Shown: piece by piece, positions 1-5,586 of the stretch
How the letters are laid out: every line of letters begins with the position of its first letter
How positions within the stretch are numbered: position 1 is the stretch's first letter
Assembly (NCBI GenBank): GCA_038236965.1
Contig: JBBRZF010000150.1
Span: 1 to 8,629 of the forward strand
DNA length: 8,629 nucleotides
Source of the DNA: JBBRZF01 sp038236965
GTDB lineage: Bacteria; Acidobacteriota; Terriglobia; Terriglobales; Acidobacteriaceae
Direction of reading: 5' to 3'
Position numbers and translations under genes: made by a program
The notes under the pieces: model-generated
The model's database searches: none
What the model saw: the letters and a program-made list of their open reading frames with translations, nothing else
What the model was told of the DNA's origin: nothing

Positions 1-2
1 GG

Positions 3-569
3 GCCGATGTCCATGCCGTGCGCCTGCTCACCATCCATGAAGCCATTCCCGGCCACTACCTGCAATTTGAATATGCGAACTCGCTTGAGCCGAAGACGCG
101 CCGCCTGCTGCGCTCCATTTTTTCGAGTGGCGCGTATGTCGAAGGTTGGGCCGTCTATGCGACGGAAGCGATGCTCGATGCCGGCTACCTGAACAACAAT
201 CCTGACCTGCGGCTAACCTTCATGAAGCAGCAGTTGCGCATGATCTCAAATACGATCCTCGATATCAAGCTGCAGACCAAAGGCATGACGGAAAAAGAGG
301 CTCTCGATCTGATGATCGGCCAGACATATCAGGAGAAAGAGGAAGCCACCGGCAAGTATCGCCGCGCACAGCTTTCCTCCTGCCAGTTGCCGACATACTA
401 CATCGGCTGGCGCGACTGGCGGCGGCTTCTGGCGCAGGTGAAGAAGAAGGAAGGCGCCAATTTCAACCTCAGCAAATTCCATGAGCAGGCATTGAAGGCG
501 AGTGCCATTCCCCTGCCGGTGCTTGCAAGGCTTATGACTGGACAGCCGCTCGCAGCACTGTCCAAATGA
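3..569 (+). CDS. DUF885 family zinc-peptidase-like protein, 3' part only
   Basis: The reading frame is open from base 3, so the gene starts before the window and only about 188 C-terminal residues are present; the GTG at 18 is internal and not a real start. Near the left end is the DUF885 signature HEAIPGHYLQ (bases 36-65), an HExxPGH variant of the HExxH zinc motif of gluzincin peptidases. It is followed by YVEGWAVYATEA, where the Glu before GWA is the usual candidate for the third metal ligand. The rest matches the helical C-terminus of the family: a long charged segment, a CQLPTYYIGW stretch where homologues have PGQ..Y..G, then FHEQALKASAIPLPVLARLM. The family is thought to be metallopeptidase-like, often exported, with substrates mostly unknown. 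Any signal peptide would lie outside the window. Its 3' end overlaps the convergent glycosyltransferase gene by 38 bp. Family assignment is firm; substrate is unknown. Confidence 0.9.
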   Translation, partial: ADVHAVRLLTIHEAIPGHYLQFEYANSLEPKTRRLLRSIFSSGAYVEGWAVYATEAMLDAGYLNNNPDLRLTFMKQQLRMISNTILDIKLQTKGMTEKEALDLMIGQTYQEKEEATGKYRRAQLSSCQLPTYYIGWRDWRRLLAQVKKKEGANFNLSKFHEQALKASAIPLPVLARLMTGQPLAALSK

Positions 570-1227
570 TCTTTACGCCGGCACGCAGACTCGCCTTCCA
601 GTTGCCGGAGACTTTGTTCTCTCCGGCAATGCGCAGGCCATAACTAACTGGAACTTCCTCGATGCGCAAGCGATGCTTGACGGCCTTCACCTGCATCTCG
701 ACCGTCCAACCGTAGTTGCGGTCGCGCATCCGCAGTTGTTTCAGTGCGGAGATTCTTATCGCACGATACGGTCCAAGGTCGGTAAAGCGGTGGCCCCAAA
801 ACAGGCGTATGAGGAAGCAGGCAACGTGATTCCCAAATACTTGATGCGGCAGCAGCGCACCAGGCGCGGCGTTGCCAAGCGTGCGAGAACCGATCACGAG
901 ATCGGCGCTTCCGGCGGCGATCGGCTCGATGAGCGTGTATGCCTCGTTGGCGTCCTCGCTGGCGTCGGCCTGCATGAAGACGGCGATCTCAGCTCCGTCG
1001 GGCAAGCTTAGCAGCGCGCGCAAGCAGGCTGCGCCATAGCCGCGCTCGGGCTCGCAGACAACAATCGCCCCATGCGCGCGCGCCACCTCGGCGGTGCGGT
1101 CCGTCGAGCCGTTGTCGGCCACGATCACAGCACGAAAGAGCCCGGCGGGAATTGAGGACAACATGGTTCCAATACTCAATTCCTCGTTAAGAGCCGGTAT
1201 GATAAGAATAGCGATTGAATTCCCCAT
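532..1227 (-). CDS. Family 2 glycosyltransferase (polyprenyl-phosphate/DPM1-like), 231 aa
   Basis: A single-domain GT-A fold glycosyltransferase, expected to move a sugar from a nucleotide donor to a lipid or glycan acceptor at the inner face of the membrane. It opens with IPALNEE (10-16), has the nucleotide-binding ADNGSTDRT (37-45), then ERGYGAA (61-67) and a metal-site region FMQADASED (84-92). IGSRTLG (112-118) and DLGPYRAIR (150-158) follow, and GWTVEMQVKAVKH (173-185) with EVPVSYGLR (191-199) is typical of the dolichol/polyprenyl-phosphate branch. The usual first Asp of the DxD is Gln86; Asp88 remains. There are no multi-pass membrane segments, only a hydrophobic C-terminal helix. The ATG at 1225-1227 is the only ATG that keeps the first beta-strand, and it abuts the lepB ATG. 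I see no Shine-Dalgarno. The 3' end overlaps the DUF885 gene antisense. Fold is certain; sugar and acceptor cannot be read. Confidence 0.92.
   Translation of the reverse strand: MGNSIAILIIPALNEELSIGTMLSSIPAGLFRAVIVADNGSTDRTAEVARAHGAIVVCEPERGYGAACLRALLSLPDGAEIAVFMQADASEDANEAYTLIEPIAAGSADLVIGSRTLGNAAPGALLPHQVFGNHVACFLIRLFWGHRFTDLGPYRAIRISALKQLRMRDRNYGWTVEMQVKAVKHRLRIEEVPVSYGLRIAGENKVSGNWKASLRAGVKIIWTVLRAAVQS
1198..1203 (+). promoter_or_regulatory. Possible -10 element for the lepB operon
   Basis: TATGAT matches five of six bases of the sigma-70 -10 consensus and lies 24 bases before the lepB ATG, inside the start of the divergent glycosyltransferase gene. No convincing -35 box is found 16-18 bases upstream (the region reads CTCAAT or similar), and there is no extended TGn. 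This is only a candidate, offered because a promoter for the operon is expected about here. Confidence 0.15.
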
Positions 1228-1230
1228 ATG
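1225..1230. other. Abutting divergent start codons (CATATG)
   Basis: Bases 1225-1227 read CAT (ATG of the minus-strand glycosyltransferase) and 1228-1230 read ATG (lepB). The two reading frames therefore start back to back without a single spacer base. Each gene's ribosome binding site and any local promoter must lie inside the other's coding sequence, unless one true start is further in. For lepB, an in-frame ATG at 1309 (residue 28) lies just before the transmembrane segment and is the main alternative. No such alternative exists for the glycosyltransferase without losing its first strand. Confidence 0.75.
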
Positions 1231-1803
1231 ACGGAAGAAACAGGACAGCCTCAGCCAATATCCCAGGCAGCCGGGACTCGTTCACAGCTTGCTTCTGCAT
1301 TGTACTGGATGCGCGACCTTCTGCTCTCAGTGGTAATCGCCATCGTGGTCATACTGTTCCTGTACCAGCCGGTGAAGGTGGAAGGCACCAGCATGATGCC
1401 CGCGCTGCAGGACCAGGAGCGAATCTTCATCAACAAGTTCGTCTACCGGTTTGGATTCGGCAAGATCGAGCGCGGCGATATGGTGGTCTTCTGGTACCCC
1501 AATGACCTCACCAAATCGTACATCAAGCGCGTGATCGGCCTACCCGGCGACATTGTGGAGGTCAACGACGGCACGGTAGTGGTCAACGGCAAAGCGGTCG
1601 AGGAGCGCTACGTTCCCGACGAATATCGCGATCACCAATCGAGCGCCTCGATGCAAGTGCCGGGCGATAACTACTTCGTGCTGGGAGACCATCGCAGTTC
1701 TTCCAATGACAGCCGGTCATGGGGCACGGTGCCGAGCCATTTAATTTACGGCAAGGCGGTGTTCGTTTATTGGCCGATCGCCAAGCTGGGCGTGCTACGG
1801 TAG
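1228..1803 (+). CDS. lepB: Signal peptidase I
   Basis: A type I leader peptidase (family S26), an inner-membrane Ser/Lys protease that removes signal peptides from exported proteins on the outer face of the membrane. The 191-residue protein has one N-terminal transmembrane segment (about 29-47) followed by the catalytic domain. The nucleophile is Ser55 in GTSMMPAL (box B), the general base is Lys100 in YIKRVIGLPGD (box D), and box E is GDHRSSSNDSRSWG (153-166). His155 stands where many homologues have Asn (GDNR). It is a compact one-TM form, shorter than the two-TM enterobacterial enzyme (about 320 aa). The ATG at 1228 gives a 28-residue polar tail before the membrane helix; ATG 1309 is an alternative. 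Neither has a good Shine-Dalgarno. It is the first gene of the rightward cluster; the methyltransferase begins 46 bp after its stop. Confidence 0.96.
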   Translation: MTEETGQPQPISQAAGTRSQLASALYWMRDLLLSVVIAIVVILFLYQPVKVEGTSMMPALQDQERIFINKFVYRFGFGKIERGDMVVFWYPNDLTKSYIKRVIGLPGDIVEVNDGTVVVNGKAVEERYVPDEYRDHQSSASMQVPGDNYFVLGDHRSSSNDSRSWGTVPSHLIYGKAVFVYWPIAKLGVLR

Positions 1804-1849
1804 AAGCCCCGAACATGTCCGGCCCAAAATTGCCAACGCTTGGCGGCGG

Positions 1850-2545
1850 ATGCGCCGAATAGTGGACAATGGAGAATTGGTCTACGAAATCAAACTTACC
1901 CCTTTCAGCAGCCACGTCCTACTCCTTGCCAGCCTGCCACAGCATGGGAAAGGCAAACGCGTGCTGGATGTCGGCTGCGGAAACGGTTACTTAGGCAAGA
2001 TTCTCGCTGGACGGGGATTTGAAGTGACCGGCATTGAACAACGCGGAGGGACGGATGAATGTTTCCCCCCCGAGGTGCGTCTGGTTGAGGCCGACCTTGA
2101 AAAAGGCATCCCCGCGTTAGACGGTAAATTCGATTACGCGATCTGCGCGGACGTTTTGGAACACGTGCGCGATCCCTTGCGTGTATTGAAGCAGGTTCGG
2201 GAGATACTGACGCCCGGCGGTTTGTTGATTGCCTCGCTCCCCAACAGTGGCAATTTGTATTTCCGCCTGGTTGTTTTGTCGGGAAGGTTTCCGCAATACG
2301 ATAAGGGACTGTTCGACAAAACGCACGTGCGGTTCTATACTTGGGACGGCTGGCGTGAGCTCTTATCAAACGCAGGATTCGCCATCGGGCGGGTCAACGA
2401 GACCTGTATTCCCTTTGGACTTGCCACAAAGTCCTGGCGGGCATCGTTTCCCATCCGGGTTGCGGAGTGGATATCCTACGGATTGGCGAAGGTGTGGAAG
2501 CGCCTGTTCGCTTATCAGTTTGTTGTGACGGCGCGTGTAAGATGA
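1850..2545 (+). CDS. Class I SAM-dependent methyltransferase, 231 aa
   Basis: A Rossmann-fold methyltransferase of the Methyltransf_11/23 type. Motif I is VLDVGCGNGYL (38-48), the acidic end of strand 2 is GIE (61-63), motif II region is ADLE (81-84), motif post-II is YAICADVLEHV (96-106), and motif III is LTPGGLLIASLPN (120-132). The later block FDKTHVRFYTWDGWRELLSNAGF (positions 155-177) is typical of small-molecule and sugar or lipid methyltransferases that sit beside glycosyltransferases. The C-terminus (about 200-231) has an amphipathic, basic stretch that could touch the membrane. The ATG at 1850 follows GGCGGCGG too closely for a normal ribosome site, but no better in-frame start lies between it and the lepB stop. 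The stop overlaps the next gene's start as ATGA, so the two are probably translated together and may act on the same glycan or lipid. The acceptor is unknown. Confidence 0.92.
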   Translation: MRRIVDNGELVYEIKLTPFSSHVLLLASLPQHGKGKRVLDVGCGNGYLGKILAGRGFEVTGIEQRGGTDECFPPEVRLVEADLEKGIPALDGKFDYAICADVLEHVRDPLRVLKQVREILTPGGLLIASLPNSGNLYFRLVVLSGRFPQYDKGLFDKTHVRFYTWDGWRELLSNAGFAIGRVNETCIPFGLATKSWRASFPIRVAEWISYGLAKVWKRLFAYQFVVTARVR

Positions 2546-3333
2546 CGAACAAGCCAAAAGTAGTTGTAGTGATGCCGGCGTACAACGCGGCGAAGACTCT
2601 GCATATGACCTATGCGGAACTGCCGCACGACGTGGTGGATCTGGTGATCGTTGTCGACGACGGGAGCAAGGACGAGACGGCGAAAATCGCCCGCGAACTC
2701 GGCCTGGAACTGTTCACGCACAACCGGAATTACGGGTACGGCGCAAATCAGAAGACCTGCTATCACGAGGCCGCAAAGGCGGGGGCTGATATCGTAGTCA
2801 TGGTGCACCCCGATTACCAATACGATCCCACGCTGCTTCCGGAAGTAATCCGGCCGATCGCCGATGGGAAGGCGGACGTGGTGTTGGGTTCCCGGCTCCT
2901 CGCGGGGCGAGTGATGGAGCAGGGCATGCCATGGTGGAAATACGTTTCCAACCGGTTCTTAACGTGGCTTGAGAATAAGGTTTTCGGCCTGAATCTTGCG
3001 GAATACCATACCGGGTATCGCGCCTATCGGTCGGAGGCATTGGAAATCGTCAATTTGCAGATGAATTCCGACAACTTTATCTTCGACCAGGAGATCATGG
3101 CGCAGTTTGTCAATGCCGGCATGCGAATTGACGAGGTTCCCGTGCCGACCCGCTACTTCCCACAGGCTTCCTCCGCCTCGTTCGTGCAGAGTTCTGTTTA
3201 CGGCTGCTCGATTCTGATACTGTTGTTCCGCTACATTCTTCATGCAAGCGGACTCTGGAAGCAGCGGCAATTCGAGAGTTTGCGCCGCCGCTACACCGGC
3301 GCTTCGGCATCCCAGCCCGGCGCCAGCCGTTAA
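2542..3333 (+). CDS. Family 2 glycosyltransferase, HPDYQYDP type, 263 aa
   Basis: A second GT-A glycosyltransferase, related to polyprenyl-phosphate and dolichol-phosphate sugar transferases. It begins KVVVVMPAYNAAKTL (6-20), with DDGSKDET (39-46) for the nucleotide, NRNYGYGANQKTC (61-73), and the metal/donor loop HPDYQYDP (89-96). GSRLLAG (116-122), a hydrophobic NRFLTWLENKVFGL (137-150), YHTGYRAYRSEAL (155-167) and NFIFDQEI (178-185) follow. The His before PD replaces the first Asp of a DxD, but this loop is characteristic of a recognised GT2 subgroup as I remember it. The frame is open further upstream (ATG 2467), but that would add 25 residues inside the methyltransferase gene and precede the conserved first strand. 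ATG 2542 gives the ATGA overlap and a normal N-terminus. A hydrophobic stretch at 221-235 suggests membrane contact. Donor and acceptor are unknown. Confidence 0.93.
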   Translation: MTNKPKVVVVMPAYNAAKTLHMTYAELPHDVVDLVIVVDDGSKDETAKIARELGLELFTHNRNYGYGANQKTCYHEAAKAGADIVVMVHPDYQYDPTLLPEVIRPIADGKADVVLGSRLLAGRVMEQGMPWWKYVSNRFLTWLENKVFGLNLAEYHTGYRAYRSEALEIVNLQMNSDNFIFDQEIMAQFVNAGMRIDEVPVPTRYFPQASSASFVQSSVYGCSILILLFRYILHASGLWKQRQFESLRRRYTGASASQPGASR

Positions 3334-3337
3334 TCCG

Positions 3338-4756
3338 ATGAGACGCAGCGGATCCGAGGAACTGCGTGGAACCGAGGTCGACGCCCTCATTCTGGGCGGA
3401 GGGATCAACGGTGCGGGCGTTGTCCGGGACCTCGCATTGCGCGCGCGGTCATCATCCACTCCGCTGCGCATTTTGCTGGTGGAACAGAACCATTTTGCTA
3501 GCGGGACGAGCGGCAAGAATTCGCATCTGATTCATGGCGGGCTGCGGTACCTCAAGTACTTCCAGTTTCACCTGGTGCGTGAGGCGCTGCGCGAGCGAGC
3601 CACGTTGCTCTCTCTGGCGCCTCATCTGGTGGAACCGCTTCCGCTGCTGATTCCTTTTTACAGCTACTTCGACCGTCTGTTCTACAGCGCCGGCATTGCC
3701 ATGTACTCAATGCTGGCCGGAAAGCACAAGATTGGAAATGTGGAGTACCTTTCGCCCGGACAGACCGCAGCGATCGAACCCGCCATGGAGCGCAGCGGTC
3801 TCCGCGGCGGCGCGATCTATTACGATTGCCTTGTGAATTCCGCACGTTTCGTGCTGGAGAATTTGCAGGACGCCTATTCGAACGGGACGCGGCTTGCGAA
3901 CTATATGAGGGCCGAGTCGTACTCCAAGACCGCGGATGGGTGGTGGCAGGTGGAATTGCTCGATCGCTTGAACGGAGCGCGCTTCGCCATCCGCGCACGC
4001 AAGATAGTCGACACTATGGGCGCGTGGAGCGGCGAAACGGAAAAGCTGCGGCTGGTGCGCGGCTCGCATATCGTCGTCCCGAGGCTGAATCGGAGCGAGA
4101 ACGCAGTCGCATTCTTTGGCGGCGACGGACGAATCGTATTCATGATCCCGTGGGGGGGCGTCGCCGGTCACGAAGTCACGCTGGTGGGCACCACGGACGT
4201 GGATCACCAGGAAGGGCCCGATCGAGTGGCCATTTCGAGGGATGAGATCGCATACTTGCAGGGAGTGGTCAAACGGATTTTTCCCGATGCCGAGGCGAAG
4301 CCTATATCGACATTTAGTTCCCTGCGCCCGCTGCTGCGCGACAAATCCGACTCAGCGACATCCACGAGCCGCGAGCATCGCATATGGAACTCCGCGGACG
4401 GCGTGCTTCATGTGTCCGGCGGAAAATACACCACCTACCGCGTCATGAGCGAAGAGGCGGTGGACCTACTGGCACGTGAGATTGCGCCCCCGCTGGATGG
4501 CTTCCACTTAACCGCCCTCACTCCACTGGTAGCGCCGAAGCGTCCCGACGATTCGACGATGATCCGGTTCGCCGTCGAACAGGAGATGGCGCAATCGCTG
4601 CGCGATTTGCTTTATGTCTCCACTCACTGGGGCTATGAACGATCCTGGACGCAAAATGCGCTGCGCCCCTATGCCACGGTGATGGGAGAGAGGCTCGGTT
4701 GGAGCGCGGAGAAATTGGAGCGGGAAATCCAATCTGTGGAGATCTCCGAATGCTGA
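3338..4756 (+). CDS. GlpD-like FAD-dependent glycerol-3-phosphate dehydrogenase with a shortened C-terminal domain
   Basis: A 472-residue flavoprotein of the GlpD/DAO family, expected to oxidise sn-glycerol 3-phosphate to dihydroxyacetone phosphate and pass electrons to quinone at the inner membrane. Visible motifs in order: FAD-binding ILGGGINGAG (18-27), VEQNHFASGTSGKNSHLIHGG (positions 48-68), YYDCLVNSARFVLEN (161-175), GSHIVVPR (242-249), FMIPW (268-272), GTTDVDH (284-290), SSLRPLL (327-333) and GGKYTTYR (361-368). To this point it follows E. coli GlpD closely. Beyond it the C-terminal domain is roughly 40-50 residues shorter: the segment with the conserved L...YG helix is absent. The usual D.L.RRT motif reads DLLYVSTHW (423-431). 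The end, PYATVMGERLGWSAEKLEREI, is again family-like. ATG 3338 lies 4 bp after the preceding stop; an upstream ATG (3242) would run through that gene. The stop overlaps the next gene by 7 bp. Fold is certain; substrate less so. Confidence 0.85.
   Translation: MRRSGSEELRGTEVDALILGGGINGAGVVRDLALRARSSSTPLRILLVEQNHFASGTSGKNSHLIHGGLRYLKYFQFHLVREALRERATLLSLAPHLVEPLPLLIPFYSYFDRLFYSAGIAMYSMLAGKHKIGNVEYLSPGQTAAIEPAMERSGLRGGAIYYDCLVNSARFVLENLQDAYSNGTRLANYMRAESYSKTADGWWQVELLDRLNGARFAIRARKIVDTMGAWSGETEKLRLVRGSHIVVPRLNRSENAVAFFGGDGRIVFMIPWGGVAGHEVTLVGTTDVDHQEGPDRVAISRDEIAYLQGVVKRIFPDAEAKPISTFSSLRPLLRDKSDSATSTSREHRIWNSADGVLHVSGGKYTTYRVMSEEAVDLLAREIAPPLDGFHLTALTPLVAPKRPDDSTMIRFAVEQEMAQSLRDLLYVSTHWGYERSWTQNALRPYATVMGERLGWSAEKLEREIQSVEISEC
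4738..4741 (+). promoter_or_regulatory. Shine-Dalgarno that fixes the YihY start
   Basis: GGAG lies 8 bases before the ATG at 4750, inside the last codons of the GlpD-like gene. It is one of the few good ribosome sites in the window. It favours the 4750 start over the in-frame ATG at 4699, which would add 17 polar residues. Confidence 0.6.
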
Positions 4757-5586
4757 AGCTGAGCCTGGTTAGACGCGCGTTCATCGCCGCCTATAAGGAC
4801 GGTTGCTTTGGAATCGCCAAGGCCGCCGCCTACTCCGCGCTGCTCAGTTTTTTCCCTGTGCTGGCTTCCGTCACGGCGATTCTGGTGCAGGCGAATGCGG
4901 AGTCCGTTTCGCGAGTTCTATCCCAGTTTTTGTTCGAGGTCGTGCCGCCAGGCACGGAGGAGTTGGTGGAGTATCAGTTCAAAATCCGCGGCGCGCAACC
5001 TGTGTCTCTTCTGGTGGTCGCGACCCTGCTTTCCGTATGGGCGGCAAGCGGGCTCATGGCCAGTCTGATGGAAGGGTTTCAAGCTGCGTACCGCGTCCCT
5101 CATGGACGCAATTTTCTGAAGCAACGAGGTGTTGCCATTCTGCTAGTCTTCGTCGCGGCACTGCCGGCGATCGGCGCTTCGGCGCTAGTGCTATTTGGCG
5201 ACCGCACGGAAAAAACGGTGTTGGCTGGAATGGGTTTGCTCGATCCAAGCCTGCAGTTCATCGGCTTGCTTGCCTGGGTGGGGCGCTTGATCCGGTATGC
5301 CGTGGCACTGAGCGCTGTGGCTCTCGTCACAGCCGGACTCTATTACATCGGGCCCAGCCGGCCGCGAAAAAGGCGCTCCGTCTGGCCGGGTGCGATTATG
5401 GCAACATTCTTTTGGCTGCTGGCCACGCTCGCTTTTACCTGGTACGTGCGCCATCTGGCCAACTACAACCTGCTGTACGGCAGCATTGGCGGCGTCATCG
5501 CGCTGCTGGTGTGGATGTATCTGCTCGCCGTGATTGTGTTGGTTGGATGCGAATATAACGCCGAGCAGGAGAGAATGAAGGCATGA
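4750..5586 (+). CDS. YihY/BrkB family inner-membrane protein, 278 aa
   Basis: A polytopic membrane protein of the YihY/BrkB (Virul_fac_BrkB) family, once misnamed ribonuclease BN. The true function is not settled. Six hydrophobic segments are visible at about 25-47, 84-106, 127-150, 183-200, 212-234 and 243-266. Family hallmarks are AAAYSALLSFFPVLA (25-39) in the first helix, ASGLMASLMEGFQAAYRV (99-116) after the second, RKRRSVWPGA (206-215) as a basic loop before the fifth, and YGSIGGVIALLVWMYLLAV (243-261) followed by GCEYNAE (266-272) at the end. Length fits the family (about 270-330). It overlaps the GlpD-like gene by 7 bp and uvrB by 4 bp (ATGA), so it is very likely co-translated with both. 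Placement after a membrane-associated dehydrogenase is compatible with a transport or envelope role, but that is inference. Confidence 0.93.
   Translation: MLKLSLVRRAFIAAYKDGCFGIAKAAAYSALLSFFPVLASVTAILVQANAESVSRVLSQFLFEVVPPGTEELVEYQFKIRGAQPVSLLVVATLLSVWAASGLMASLMEGFQAAYRVPHGRNFLKQRGVAILLVFVAALPAIGASALVLFGDRTEKTVLAGMGLLDPSLQFIGLLAWVGRLIRYAVALSAVALVTAGLYYIGPSRPRKRRSVWPGAIMATFFWLLATLAFTWYVRHLANYNLLYGSIGGVIALLVWMYLLAVIVLVGCEYNAEQERMKA
5567..5571 (+). promoter_or_regulatory. Shine-Dalgarno for uvrB
   Basis: AGGAG lies 11 bases before the uvrB ATG (5583), within the last codons of the YihY gene; a second purine block GAAGG sits immediately before the start. Together with the ATGA overlap this supports 5583 as the uvrB start. 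Confidence 0.5.

Noticed and set aside
673..1011. A 112-codon plus-strand frame opposite the first GT2
   Set aside because: It is antisense to GT2 signature motifs; no domain or ribosome site supports it.
2467..2541. Upstream ATG extension of the second GT2
   Set aside because: The 25 extra residues lie inside the methyltransferase gene and precede the conserved first strand; the ATGA overlap at 2542 is a better start.
3242..3337. Upstream ATG extension of the GlpD-like gene
   Set aside because: The extra 32 residues would overlap the GT2 C-terminus, and the Rossmann start is already complete from ATG 3338.
2959..3516. A 185-codon minus-strand frame across the GT2/GlpD junction
   Set aside because: It is antisense to two well-supported genes, has no recognisable motif and shows shadow-like composition.
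3707..4207. A 166-codon minus-strand frame inside the GlpD-like gene
   Set aside because: It is antisense to conserved FAD-protein motifs and rich in Arg/His/Pro, with no domain.
4803..5558. A 251-codon open frame on the plus strand inside the YihY gene
   Set aside because: It is in another frame of a clear membrane-protein gene. The product is Arg/Cys/Ser-rich with no domain, as expected for a GC-rich shadow frame.
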